Shown: positions 8,641-18,435 of the stretch, piece by piece
Layout: every line of letters starts with the position of its first letter
Position numbering within the stretch: position 1 is the stretch's first letter
Assembly (NCBI GenBank): GCA_000697335.1
Contig: JNEM01010780.1
Coordinates: forward strand, 1 to 20,262
Length of the DNA: 20,262 nucleotides
Reading direction: 5' to 3'
DNA from: Conidiobolus incongruus B7586
Taxonomy: Eukaryota; Entomophthoromycota; Entomophthoromycetes; Entomophthorales; Conidiobolaceae
Translations under genes and position numbers: made by a program
Notes under the pieces: model-generated
Told to the model about the DNA's origin: nothing
Seen by the model: only the letters and a program-made list of their open reading frames with translations
Database searches by the model: none

Positions 8641-10308
8641 CTAACGCTCTTTCTTAGTCTCTTGGTTACCATCTTTATCTTTATCTTGAGTATCATGGTC
8701 ATCTCCCTTACGTTTAGGATATTTGTACCATTGATATAAGAAAACGACAAATACTAAATCATCTCTTAACATTGACAATCTTGTTAAGGTAGGCATAGGA
8801 ATAACAAGGGCGAATAAATCATCAACAAATGTATTTAAAGCTCTGAAGCAGAAAGCTGAAATAGGAACAGCTTCAACTGACTTGAGTCTGTGATTTAATA
8901 CTACTTGGGGAACAAGATTCATAAATCCTAATAAATATACCAATGCCATACAGCTATCCAAACCCCATGAGTAAAATCCAGTAAATTTATAATAGTAAAG
9001 GGTGTAAGCTGAGTATGAAACGGCAATTGGAATGGATAGTCTAGTTGTCCAATAAAACACCACTTGGTCTACTTCATCAGTTATTTGCTGTTTGTCAGAA
9101 TTGGAAGCTTCTGCTTTCAATCTGTATGATTTGTATACTTTCCAGAGCTCAATCACACATGCAGCAATTGCTCCTAAGAGTACAAGAAGGGAAGTATCCT
9201 GTCTTTGATCATACAGGTACATGGTGTTTAAGCAAGCAGCCAATGCACTCATTAAAAGCGATGCATGAGAGGTACCTTCCATTGTGCGTTTCTTTTGCCA
9301 ATGGCTAACATCGGATTGAAAAGCTAAGAATTCAAATAGAGAGTGCAAAATACCTGCAATGAGTGTAGTAAGGAGTAAAGTAGGGGATGTTTCAAAGAAC
9401 ATTTGTCTCAGGTCATCTACTTCCTTCTCACTGAGTTTGAACAAACTATTTTGATCATTCAAAGCACCAAGTCGTTGATTCATGAGAGCATAAAAACGGA
9501 CCATTCCAAGCATACTGTTATCTAATTTCAATTCAATGGGCAATGTTCTGTTCTCATAAACAGGAATTAGTTGTTCGCGACGTAAACCAATTTCATTAAG
9601 GTAAACCATTGGAAGGTAATAATAAGACATATCTTTCTGAATAGCAGATGTCATTTGAGCAATATCATTGGGGACAAAGGCTAAGGGGTATTGAGTTTGA
9701 TCAAACACGACATTGACGTGAATATAGGGTTTCATGTGGGCAACCAGTGTATGCTTCTTATTTTTCTTTGTCTTTGGAACTTCTTGGTTACTCTCTAATA
9801 AACTCACAGTATTATCTTCTAAAATTTCTGCATATCTGATTAATGGAACATAGGTAGAAGTACAGAATTGAGAATATTTTGAACTCTTTAAATAGGGTGA
9901 GCTATTATTGGGACATAATTTAGCATGGAAATACAACTGTCCTTTATTCTTCTTTCGTATGGATTTTGGAATGGTAATATTGACAGAATTTTGTAAATGA
10001 CTGAATTCAATTGGGTCAATATCATCTATATACCATACTGGTTTAATTCTATTTTCGTCAGTTTCATCAGTATCTAATTTCAAACTAGCCGATTGTGTCA
10101 CAAATACATAATAGCTAAAGTGGGTATCGTGTGAAAAGTATGGCTGATAGAGTTTACCTTTTAAATGGGCAGGCGAAATAGGTTGCTTTTGCCATGGAAA
10201 GTAAAAGGTCGGGTAGAATAGATTGATTAAAGTTAAAATAAACCCGCTACCCCAGTATAAGAATATGCCAACCGTTGCTAATGTTGATAGATTTAGAAAT
10301 TTTCCCAT
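8641..10308 (-). CDS. CLPTM1/CLPTM1L-family multi-pass ER membrane protein
   Basis: One exon, 555 residues. An N-terminal membrane anchor (about 9-31) is followed by a large soluble region (about 40-300) with the W-YIDDIDPI and SYYYLPMVYLNEI blocks. Five to six hydrophobic segments follow (about 308-330, 349-366, 373-391, 420-440, 449-471, 495-525). The block FLAFQSDVSHW and the C-terminal ALNTFVDDLFALVI with LRDDLVFVVFLYQWY are diagnostic of the CLPTM1 family. Length fits CLPTM1L (about 540) better than human CLPTM1 (about 670). Human CLPTM1L has been described as a scramblase for glucosaminyl-phosphatidylinositol in GPI-anchor synthesis, and CLPTM1 as an ER trapping factor for GABA-A receptors; which role applies here is unknown. 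The protein ends in KKER, a KKxx COPI retrieval signal, in line with ER residence. Unlike its spliced neighbours it has no introns. Confidence 0.93.
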   Translation of the reverse strand: MGKFLNLSTLATVGIFLYWGSGFILTLINLFYPTFYFPWQKQPISPAHLKGKLYQPYFSHDTHFSYYVFVTQSASLKLDTDETDENRIKPVWYIDDIDPIEFSHLQNSVNITIPKSIRKKNKGQLYFHAKLCPNNSSPYLKSSKYSQFCTSTYVPLIRYAEILEDNTVSLLESNQEVPKTKKNKKHTLVAHMKPYIHVNVVFDQTQYPLAFVPNDIAQMTSAIQKDMSYYYLPMVYLNEIGLRREQLIPVYENRTLPIELKLDNSMLGMVRFYALMNQRLGALNDQNSLFKLSEKEVDDLRQMFFETSPTLLLTTLIAGILHSLFEFLAFQSDVSHWQKKRTMEGTSHASLLMSALAACLNTMYLYDQRQDTSLLVLLGAIAACVIELWKVYKSYRLKAEASNSDKQQITDEVDQVVFYWTTRLSIPIAVSYSAYTLYYYKFTGFYSWGLDSCMALVYLLGFMNLVPQVVLNHRLKSVEAVPISAFCFRALNTFVDDLFALVIPMPTLTRLSMLRDDLVFVVFLYQWYKYPKRKGDDHDTQDKDKDGNQETKKER

Positions 10309-11570
10309 TTTTAAAGAATCATTAAGAATATTAAATTGAAATTAGGTATCTATTTAAGCAATAATGAATTATTATTGTGGTAAATTGTGATTGAATGACT
10401 ATAATAATCAAATTGGATAATTATGGGAGATTTCCTTACTTGAATTTGTTTGATTGAATTTAGTCTATAAATTTAAAAAGAAAAATAAATAAATATATAT
10501 ATTAATAAAAGTCCCTTGTCTTTGACTTTGTTATTTACTGGATCATTGGCTTTTTAAATATAAATATATCGCTTTATGTAGTAATTAATTTTTACTGAAA
10601 TATTTGAAAATAATATTAAAAACATTAAAAATCAAACTATATCAAGAATACAAATAATAAAAAAATTTAATATATTAAAATTTTAATAATTCGAATACAT
10701 TAATATTAAATAGAAAATGAAATCAATTATTGGATTTAAAGATATATCATCTATTTTGAATCACTGTGATTTTTCAATATATATTTGATTAATTATAAAG
10801 ATTATTTATAATATAAATATACCTGATATATATTTCCTAATATTTAATAGTATAAGAACTCTAATGTGATATTCAGATGTTTATGAAATTAGTTTTTATA
10901 TTTAGTATAATATTTTAATTTTATTTGATTTTCATAAATTTGGTGTGACTTCTTTGATATAAATTTTTGAGTTTGATTAAAATCAAAGAATATCTGGGTT
11001 AGCAATTAAACTAAATATTGGATATATAATTTTATGATAACACACTCAAATACAAAATTATCAAATAATCTATTTCAATTTGTTTATTATACTATTAAAT
11101 GTGCGTAATAAATTCGATCCTGGTGAAAATATTCCAATTTATTATTGATCTAACCTTAATTTAATAAAAATGATATGTATAGATAATCTCAAGTATATAG
11201 TCTTCATTAAATTTAAATATGAATTAATTTCTATATTAATTATATTTTCAAATATCTTTGTAAATCAATATATATTTGATTATATTAGAATTCATATCTA
11301 TATCTATGCTAATAATTCGTTATTTTTTTTTATAAATTTAAAATAAATTGAGTTTTAGAAATTTTATAAAAGTTCAAAATATTACATAGTTTAAAGCCAG
11401 ATGATTCATTGAACAGAAGCAAAAATATTAACCATTGGTTTAATATTATGAAATAGTAAACAAATTGTTAATTGTAAATTAATATACTATATTAAGATAA
11501 AATGACAATTTGACTAATACTATAGTTTGTTAAAGTAGTTATTCAAAAATCCATTGATTTAAAGTTCTTG

Positions 11571-11622
<52 letters not shown>

Positions 11623-12035
11623 TACTATATGAAATGCAATATCCTATAGTTATATAATAATCTAATGTACTTGGAAGCTGATATCCGATATTATGAATAA
11701 AGTAGAATGTTTTTTCATTTCCCAGTTATGCTACTAACTCTTCAATTTATCATCAAATTTCAAATATATTGCCATAGAATTTAATTATCGAAATTTGATT
11801 TTGATTATATTGAAATTATGTAAAGATTCAAATATAATTATTCAATTCTTTATAGGCTATCAGAATATTATTCACGAAAAATAACTAATCAAAATATAAC
11901 TTTGAAGATCCCACAATATAAATTTCTAAATTAATTTTATTAAAAAGACACCATTAAAAGAAAATTGTGTCAAATAGTTGAGTTTCAATTATCAAGAAAT
12001 TAAATAGATTAATTAAATATAGAAAATAATCAATA
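10309..12035. other. divergent intergenic region between CLPTM1-like gene and DPH7
   Basis: About 1.7 kb lying between two genes transcribed away from each other, so it should hold both promoters. It is AT-rich with no coding frame. The only clear structure is the AT microsatellite at 11581-11620. No relic or RNA gene was recognised. Confidence 0.5.
11581..11620. repeat. (AT)20 dinucleotide microsatellite
   Basis: Forty consecutive bases of perfect alternating AT, preceded by an impure ATTT run. It lies about 420 bp upstream of the DPH7 start codon. Confidence 0.97.
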
Positions 12036-13703
12036 ATGGAAGAATCAAAGCAATTATTAAAATCATTTGATACAATATATAGTGCTGATTCTGTTGAATT
12101 CTTACCCGATTCAAGTAAGGACACTTTCGGGACAGGCTCAAGAGGTTATGTGGTTGTTGGAACTTATCAACTTCTCGATCCCATTAATAATACACCAATT
12201 TTACCCAAAGATTTGCAGCCTAAGAAGGATGATTCAAGTACTTCACAAGATGAAGCATCTGAATCAAATAATGATTTACCAGCAAAGCGCGTTGGTAGAA
12301 TTTTAACTATGAAGTTATATAATGAAGATCCTACTTTGTAACTCAAACAATTCTCATCATATCTTTAATACTTATTGTTTTATAGCGAGGTGGTCGATAC
12401 ATTGGATACAGATGCCATTTTAGATTTGAAATGGTATTATTATATACTAATTTTAAATATTTAGTATTGTTAAAACTAAATTTAGGTCTTATTCAAATGC
12501 TTCTACTAAAGGACTCTTAGGCCAAACTGATGCAAAAGGCAATTTAATTGTTTATAATTGGAATAATGATAAGGTATCAACCAATACATCTTATTTTTTA
12601 TTGTAACGTTGATTTTAAATGATAAAATAGCTCTCACGAGTAGCCAGTCAAACATTCGAGCATGCTACTATTGAAGATAAAGAGTGCTTAGGTTTGTCTT
12701 TAGATTGGTCCGATAGATTAAATTACAAGTAATTTAAAATCACATTTAATATGATTGTTATCAGATAGCTTACAATTAAACCCTTTAGTTCTCCTTATAT
12801 TGCGACTAGTCATTCAGATGGATCTCTTGCAATTACTGAAATTAGCAACATTGATAGTTATTATAATTTAAATGTTAAGCATAGATGGATTGGCCATGAC
12901 TATGAAGCATGGATAATTGCAACCAATTACTTTGATACTAATATAATTTATTCTGGTATTTAAATTACATCAGATGCTATGGTTTAGTATTAATCAAAAT
13001 ATTCTAGGAGGCGATGACTGTAAATTGAAAGTTTGGGACCGCAGATTGTTACCTGAGTATGACGCTGGTTCACCAATTTCGTCATGCACTCCTTCCTTGG
13101 TGAATAAGAGGTAATGAGATACAGTTTTTTATTGATGTTTTTCTAATTTTTTAATATTTTAGCCAAATGATGGGAGTATGTTCGATTCACAAGCATCCTT
13201 TTCAAGAATATACTTTGGCCAGCGGAAGGTAATTACTCTTCAAGTTAGTTTATACAAAACTAACCATTTCGTTAGTTATGATGAAACTGTAAGATTGTTT
13301 GATACTAGAAAAATGTCTCGACCATATGAAGAAATTGAATTGGGTGGAGGAGTATGGAGATTGAAGTGGCATCCTGATCCTTCTAAATCGAATCTGTTGT
13401 TAACAGGTTGCATGAATAACGGATATCATATCATTGATACCCAAGGTATGTTTACCATTTATATTAACTACGCCACAATTATTAACATTGACCTTGATAG
13501 ATTCTGACAATTTTATTAAACATAGCTATCACTATCATAAATCATTAGCTTATGGTGTAGACTGGTGTCCAAGTTATGAAGCTTCTCATCATGATTGGGT
13601 TGCTTGTGCTTCATTTTATGATCACCTATTTTCTATTTGGTAATATATTCCATATATATTATCAATTTTTTTACTAATTATTTTTAGGAACCCTAACAAA
13701 TAA
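12036..13703 (+). CDS. DPH7: DPH7/WDR85, diphthine methyl ester hydrolase (10 exons)
   Basis: Ten exons join in frame: 12036-12337, 12386-12433, 12486-12573, 12631-12728, 12789-12955, 13008-13110, 13163-13228, 13276-13445, 13501-13639 and 13688-13703 (1197 nt, 398 residues; yeast Rrt2/Dph7 is 387). Introns are 47-60 nt, GT-AG. WD40 signatures follow in order: AILDLKW, SPYIATSHSDGSLAI, the strongly diagnostic SGGDDCKLKVWDRR, MGVCSIHKHP, LASGSYDETVRLFDTR, GGGVWRLKWHP, and a last blade with YGVDWCP and FYDHLFSIWNPN. In the diphthamide pathway Dph7 removes the methyl ester from methylated diphthine on eEF2, before the final amidation by Dph6. The first exon carries an acidic, Ser-rich insert (about residues 60-80) between early beta-strands. 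Splice sites fall inside the WD motifs, and the last exon encodes only five residues (including the split Trp codon). Confidence 0.94.
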
Positions 13704-14742
13704 ATTGCTATGAAATAGTCAATTTATTCTATTTCATACTCCAATTTAACATTTTTTAATATAATAAAATATGATTATTTTAGAGCTACAATCCAGATAT
13801 TCCAATTATATTAAATTAGAAATTTAAACTGTATTTATTTTCGATTATATGATTAAAAAATACACGTATTTAAATTATATGTTGATGAAAAATATAGTAT
13901 AATTAATATTTTAAATCCAAAATTTATAAAACTACATTTTAAGCTCCAATATTAAGATGAATGATGTTCAATTTATAAGATTAGATAAAAACTAATTACT
14001 TATATCAATATAATAATTTCAAGATGAACATGCTAGTATATATTATTTAGGATAAAATATTATTAAGGATATTAGGATAAAAAAGTGCATGTTAATTTCT
14101 TTATGATATAAAAATTGTGAAAGAATTGATCATGGCTATAATTGAAAAGAAATATCTAAATGACTTATATTTTTCCATTTTCAAATAATCGAATATTCAC
14201 CATATTTTGTGAAACGTATTTTGAGGCTTTTAATGTTGAGAAATTTGATATTATATTAAAATCAATTATATTTTGAAAACTGGTTAATTGATTATTTAAT
14301 GTTTTCAACCTTAACTTTCAAGCATTTTATGATGAAACAATATGAAATCATTTGATTAATTTAATTTTCATAAAAATGCTTTGACTATATTTTAGTCTAA
14401 ATGATGAATATGATTATAATTCGAATTAATAATGTTCGCTTTTGAGAAGAAATTGAATGATAAGTACCTCATTTTCCATTAAATTGAATTTTTAAAAGAT
14501 TGTTTGCAGTTTTGAAATAGAAATATTTTCACAAGAAATGACTCATAATGATTGCAACTCCGATTTTTAAATTTCCATTTTTGAACTAAATATATATGTT
14601 TTGATATAATTTTTTAAAAATAGGATTATAATAGCAGTATAATTTTGGTATTGCATCAGTTATTAAATATATTATAAATTTTATTTAAATATCACCTCAA
14701 TTATACTTAAGTAAAATAATTACACTCAAGTAATCAATTTGA
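13704..14742. other. convergent intergenic region, no gene seen
   Basis: Lies between the 3' ends of DPH7 (plus) and HIS3 (minus), so it should hold only the two 3' untranslated ends and terminators. AT-rich and stop-dense in all frames. A TGACTCA heptamer at 14539-14545 is placed where no promoter is expected. Confidence 0.5.
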
Positions 14743-15498
14743 TTATAATACACCCTTAGTACTTGGGACTTCATCTGATCCAGTGAGAGATGTAGCTTCC
14801 CTTATAGCCAAAGCTAATGCCTTAAAAGCTGACTCGGCTCTAATGTTTCAATATATCAGATAAATAAGATTTTAAGCCAATTGAAATGAATTTACCTGTG
14901 ATGATCATTGAATCCTTTAAGACAATCAACATGGAGTGTGATATGAGCTGCTGTAGCAAAAGATTCCAAAACGTGAGGAATCATTTCGCAGGAGAGTTCA
15001 CCAATTTTCTCTCTCTTTAGACCTAAATCAATGCTTGCATGGGGTCTTCCAGAAATATCGGCGACGGCTCTAGATAAAGCCTATAAAACATTTTTATTAT
15101 TAAAGATTTAAAGAAAAATTAATTCATTTTCACCTCATCTAAAGGTGCATAAGCACTTCCAAATCGCTTAATTCCCTTAGGGGTACCAAGGGCTTCCTTG
15201 AAAGCCATACCCAAAGCAATAGCCGTATCTTCAGCTGTGTGGTGATCATCGATATGTAAATCGCCTTGACACTTCAAATTAAGAGACCATCTAGCGTGTT
15301 TAGCAAGTGCATGATACATCTAATTGATATGTAAATACATGTATAATACAAGTTTAACTAGCTTACATGATCCAAAAATCCAATTCCTGTTGAAATATCA
15401 TGACTCAAAGCATCAATTGAATTGGTGTGTAAGGTTAATTCAATATGAATGTCAGTTTCATTAGTTTTTCTAGAAATTCTACTTGATCTAGTAGACAT
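14743..15498 (-). CDS. HIS3: imidazoleglycerol-phosphate dehydratase (4 exons)
   Basis: Exons 15498-15367, 15319-15134, 15080-14896 and 14839-14743 join to 600 nt, 199 residues, the usual length for a monofunctional enzyme. Introns are 47, 53 and 56 nt. It catalyses the dehydration of imidazoleglycerol phosphate to imidazoleacetol phosphate in histidine synthesis and acts as a Mn-dependent 24-mer. Key motifs are intact: [11 protein letters not shown] (about 36-46), [18 protein letters not shown] with the metal-binding His-His and Glu, [56 protein letters not shown], and the C-terminal EVPSTKG. The N-terminal [15 protein letters not shown] matches the start of fungal enzymes, supporting the ATG at 15498. 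The splice between exons 3 and 4 restores DHHRAES, which fixes that junction. It points to a histidine prototroph. I see no fusion to another histidine enzyme. Confidence 0.97.
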
Positions 15499-16029
15499 TT
15501 TAATCTAATCAATTTTAAAGATCAATCAATTCAAAACATCCCTTAATAATTATTTATTCACTCTATTGATTGATTAGGCTTTATGGGAAAATCAAATGAT
15601 AAACAAATTCCAAATTAGAATAAAAAATATTTCTATTCAGCTTGAATAATCATTTTAATTACATAGTTGAAATTCAGATTTAAAAAATATTGATAATTGA
15701 AAGTTATATCACATCTTTTGTTAATCTTCTAATGTATATAATGCAAAACTTTGACAGTTTTTATGATTAATATTGATTATTAATATAAATATGAACTAAT
15801 TTCATTATTTGAAATTCAATTTGACGTCACCAAATTAACTTTTTTGTCATTGAATAGGTTATAGGTTTTTTTCGCCTTTAAATTTTGATTAAAATTTTTA
15901 TCTATTTAAATACTATAAATCCTGATATATAAAATAATAATAATAATGAAAATTTTGCGTTAATTGAAATGAAATTTGGTAACATTATTTTAATGTTAAA
16001 ATTAATAAAAGTTTTTAAAAATAAAATAA
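15499..16029. other. HIS3 upstream region
   Basis: AT-rich spacer between HIS3 and the 3' end of the NAA30-like gene, both on the minus strand, so it must hold the HIS3 promoter. No frame of note. The one recognisable element is a perfect TGACGTCA palindrome at 15822-15829. Confidence 0.5.
15822..15829. promoter_or_regulatory. CRE-type bZIP site TGACGTCA upstream of HIS3
   Basis: A perfect 8-bp ATF/CREB palindrome about 324 bp upstream of the HIS3 start codon. In this base composition it is expected well under once per window. Fungal Gcn4/Cpc1-type bZIP factors, which control amino-acid synthesis genes, bind TGACTCA and can also bind TGACGTCA; a link to HIS3 control is inferred from position only. 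Confidence 0.4.
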
Positions 16030-16637
16030 TTAATTTAACCATAATTTTAATCTAAAAGCATCCATTCCATTTAAATAATAACGATGTAATCGTTTATCCC
16101 TAATAAATCCCAATTTTTCATATAAGCTTAATGCCCCAATATTGGTTAATTCCGTTTCTAAAACTATTTCATCAGCGCCCAATTCTTTCATCGTTTTAAT
16201 ACTCTTTTTAACCAGTGAACTACCTAATATTTATTTATACTTTAATTATTCATAATTTTATGAAATATATAATTAAAAATAATACCTATGGATAAATTTC
16301 GATAAGCTTTATCTACCGCTAACATTGCAATGTACCCTCTCATCCTCATCTTATGTCTATCTAACTTACAGACTATTACTCCCACAAACTGATTCTCAAT
16401 CTGAGCCTATATATGAACCTATTAATATACATATATAGCATATATAATAATGTATAAAATTACTAAAAAACATAGGTTAGGCCAATTATGTAAAAAATAA
16501 CGATAAGTATAAATGGAGTAGGGCTCACTTAAGTCTTTATGAATTAAACGAATAATTTCATCTATTTGACTTTCGTTTTTATAAGGTATTATTTCAAATC
16601 GATTATTTTTTTGATTTTTCAATGTTTCATTATTCAT
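16030..16637 (-). CDS. NAA30: N-alpha-acetyltransferase 30 (NatC catalytic subunit, Mak3-type; 3 exons)
   Basis: Exons 16637-16464, 16406-16286 and 16223-16030 join to 489 nt, 162 residues. Introns are 57 and 62 nt. The GNAT enzyme acetylates N-terminal Met followed by hydrophobic residues as the catalytic subunit of NatC. Strong family blocks are [22 protein letters not shown] (written here in part, residues about 33-53), [58 protein letters not shown] and [17 protein letters not shown]. The acetyl-CoA loop reads YRNLSIGSSLV where relatives have RRxGIGxxLV, so the first glycine is serine. The N-terminal start is short and without the disordered leader of animal NAA30, resembling yeast Mak3 (176 residues). 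The intron after LCFL removes an in-frame continuation that would otherwise stop early. Confidence 0.95.
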
Positions 16638-17748
16638 TATTTTGAATTATTTTTTTTATTAATTTGATTTGGACTGGTATTCTTTCACAATTTAAATTAT
16701 TTTTCAAATTATAAAAATAAAATTATGGGATTAATTTTATTTTAATATATTCAAGTTAAGGTTTAATATTATTATCAATAAATATTATAAAATTGAATTA
16801 CATAAATACATTAAAGATATACAAATGTTAATCGATATATCTTTTATCTAATACTAAACTATACACACTATTATTAATAATTTATGAAACAAATTTTTAA
16901 AATTTTTATATCGTCCACTATTTGAGTTCCAATAAATTGAAAATAACTGATAAATACAAATTGAATTTCTCTCAAATATCTCATAAATATGGTTATATTT
17001 ACACATCTTCACCTCTTTTTATAGTTGAATTAATGTTTTTTCGGAAATTTAACCTTTTAGTGATTTGCAATGTAATTATATTCAAATTAAATTGAAAAAT
17101 TAAATATCATCATATTACTTATTTTCTCTTCAGGAAGCTCTTAAAATAATTCTGAAATAAAAAAAATATTTATAAATCATAAAATATTATAATAAATTAA
17201 ATATTGAATATGAAAGATATATAATATTAATCCAAAATGCTTGAATAGTATAAGTTTCTTTAAAAAAATTTGAAGTAATTTATACTAAAAAAACAAATAA
17301 TGAAATTAAATCAAAAAAAGTATATATTTAATATATCAATATAATAATGATTTTTATTGTTATATGATTATTTATAGGATTTTATTATTAATATTGATAT
17401 TTAATCTAAATTTATCAATTAGTATTCTTTTCTAAAAATCATAAATTACATAAAAATAAATATAGATCTATTAAATATCACAATAATAGAAATTGATATA
17501 CTCAAATTTTGAGATTAGATCATGATATATTATTGAGGATAATTTTCTTATTACAGTTTAAGTAAAGTAATATAATAGGTACCAATTTTTAATATATTTT
17601 GAAGATTGGACTAATTTCAATTTAAAACCCATAAAAGTATTGATGAAATTAATTTAATATTTAAGGATAAAATTTTGTAAACTTGATCATTACAAAAAGT
17701 TGTCATTTTGATTGACTTCTTTATGTCTATTAAATACCTATAACCAAT
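16638..17748. other. intergenic region, no gene seen
   Basis: About 1.1 kb between the divergent NAA30-like gene (minus) and the snoRNA host gene (plus); both promoters should lie here. Very AT-rich with no coding frame and no recognisable relic. The start of the host transcript could lie within its right end. Confidence 0.45.
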
Positions 17749-17769
17749 AATCATCATTCAATGATGATT
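17749..17769. repeat. perfect palindrome near the start of the snoRNA host gene
   Basis: Arms AATCATCATT and AATGATGATT are perfectly complementary around a single central C. With a 1-nt centre it suits a dimeric protein site better than an RNA hairpin. It lies 33 bp before the first host-gene 5' splice site, in the promoter or first exon. Confidence 0.6.
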
Positions 17770-17829
17770 TAGTGCCATATCAATTTATGAGATATTAACA
17801 GGTAATTATCTCTATTCGATCACTGTCAA

Positions 17830-17935
17830 CTCTTGAAGGATGAAAATTTTTATGCTATTAACCCAGCTCATTATGAAGGGGCATTTAATAATCGACATCG
17901 CTTCCTATTGAATTTTCTTTTGTTTCTGAGATTAT
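17830..17935 (+). ncRNA. box C/D snoRNA candidate A, 25S target equivalent to yeast Am2946 (snR71-like)
   Basis: C box GGATGA at 17838-17843 (one base off TGATGA) and D box CTGA at 17926-17929. The internal antisense element AACCCAGCTCA (17860-17870) is perfectly complementary to UGAGCUGGGUU in helix 93 of 25S rRNA. A D'-like ATGA at 17873-17876 places the U opposite the adenosine of GUGAGC exactly five nucleotides upstream of the box, which by the standard rule directs 2'-O-methylation of that A. This corresponds to yeast Am2946, guided by snR71. Yeast numbering is from memory. Ends are approximate, as a terminal stem is weak. Confidence 0.68.
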
Positions 17936-18083
17936 CTTATTAATAACTTTCATATGAATTTGAAATAGTTTATTAATTTTATATTTAACCTTTAGATCTC
18001 TATAATGGTTGCTTTTGATTATTATTTATTCGAACTATTTTTGTATTTATATTTAAAGGTAATAACTCTTTACTATATTTAAA

Positions 18084-18188
18084 ATTTGAAGGGATGAAAA
18101 TTTTTATAGCTAATTTAAACCCAGCTCTTCGAAAGGGTATTAATAATTAATAATAACCCACGAGTGAATAATTTGTTTCTGAAACTAT
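18084..18188 (+). ncRNA. box C/D snoRNA candidate B, 25S target equivalent to yeast Cm2948 (snR69-like)
   Basis: C box GGATGA at 18092-18097 and D box CTGA at 18179-18182. The antisense element TAAACCCAGCTC (ending at 18127) pairs over 12 bp with GAGCUGGGUUUA of 25S rRNA. A D'-like TCGA at 18129-18132 puts the G opposite the target cytidine five nucleotides upstream, predicting methylation of the C in GAGCUGGG, the equivalent of yeast Cm2948 guided by snR69. The shared leader GATGAAAATTTTTAT, the guide, the following GAA-GGG-ATT-AATAAT block and the TTTGTTTCTGA end show it is a paralogue of candidate A. Confidence 0.7.
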
Positions 18189-18343
18189 TATATCACAACT
18201 ATTAAAAGTTATTTTGTAACATCAAATATTAATTCATTTATTTTTTTATAGATTTAATGAATTGTTTATTTATATGTATCATGAATTAATCAAAAGTTAA
18301 GAATTTTTTAATGGTGAGTATTAGTTTAAGTTAATATATTTTC

Positions 18344-18435
18344 ATAAAATGATGGTTTCAAATATGAATTTCTTCACTTGCTCAATTGCTTATGTGGACA
18401 AATTTACAGCCCCTGACAAGGCTTACTGATTCTTT
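18344..18435 (+). ncRNA. box C/D snoRNA candidate C with 15-nt complement to 25S rRNA
   Basis: C box ATGATGG at 18349-18355 and D box CTGA at 18426-18429, in the third host intron. Upstream of the middle of the RNA, TGAATTTCTTCACTT is perfectly complementary over 15 nt to AAGUGAAGAAAUUCA of 25S rRNA, just before the conserved CGCGGGUAAACGGC segment. A D' box is not clear-cut; GCTC, CTCA or TCAA directly after the guide would point to a G or U in the AAGUG part. A C'-like TTATGTGG follows. The D-box guide (CCCCTGACAAGGCTTA) matches no rRNA stretch I can recall, and a second CTGA within it is a possible alternative D box. Confidence 0.62.

Noticed and set aside
8491-8739. 82-codon plus-strand hydrophobic frame
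   Set aside because: It overlaps the antisense of the CLPTM1-like C-terminus; the rest is Ile/Leu/Asn runs typical of AT-rich non-coding DNA, with no family similarity.
9045-9308. 87-codon plus-strand frame
   Set aside because: It is antisense to the conserved part of the CLPTM1-like gene; no independent support.
12067-12306. 79-codon frame inside the first DPH7 exon
   Set aside because: It is a +1 frame shadow of DPH7 exon 1, whose own frame leads into the WD40 repeats.
14539-14545. TGACTCA bZIP motif
   Set aside because: It lies between two convergent 3' ends, where no promoter is expected, and heptamers of this type are expected about once in a window of this size.
18005-18257. Short spliced ORF beginning MVAFDYYLFELF in the snoRNA host exons
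   Set aside because: It stops after 19 codons just past the exon junction and has AT-driven composition; the conserved-looking parts of the locus are in the introns.
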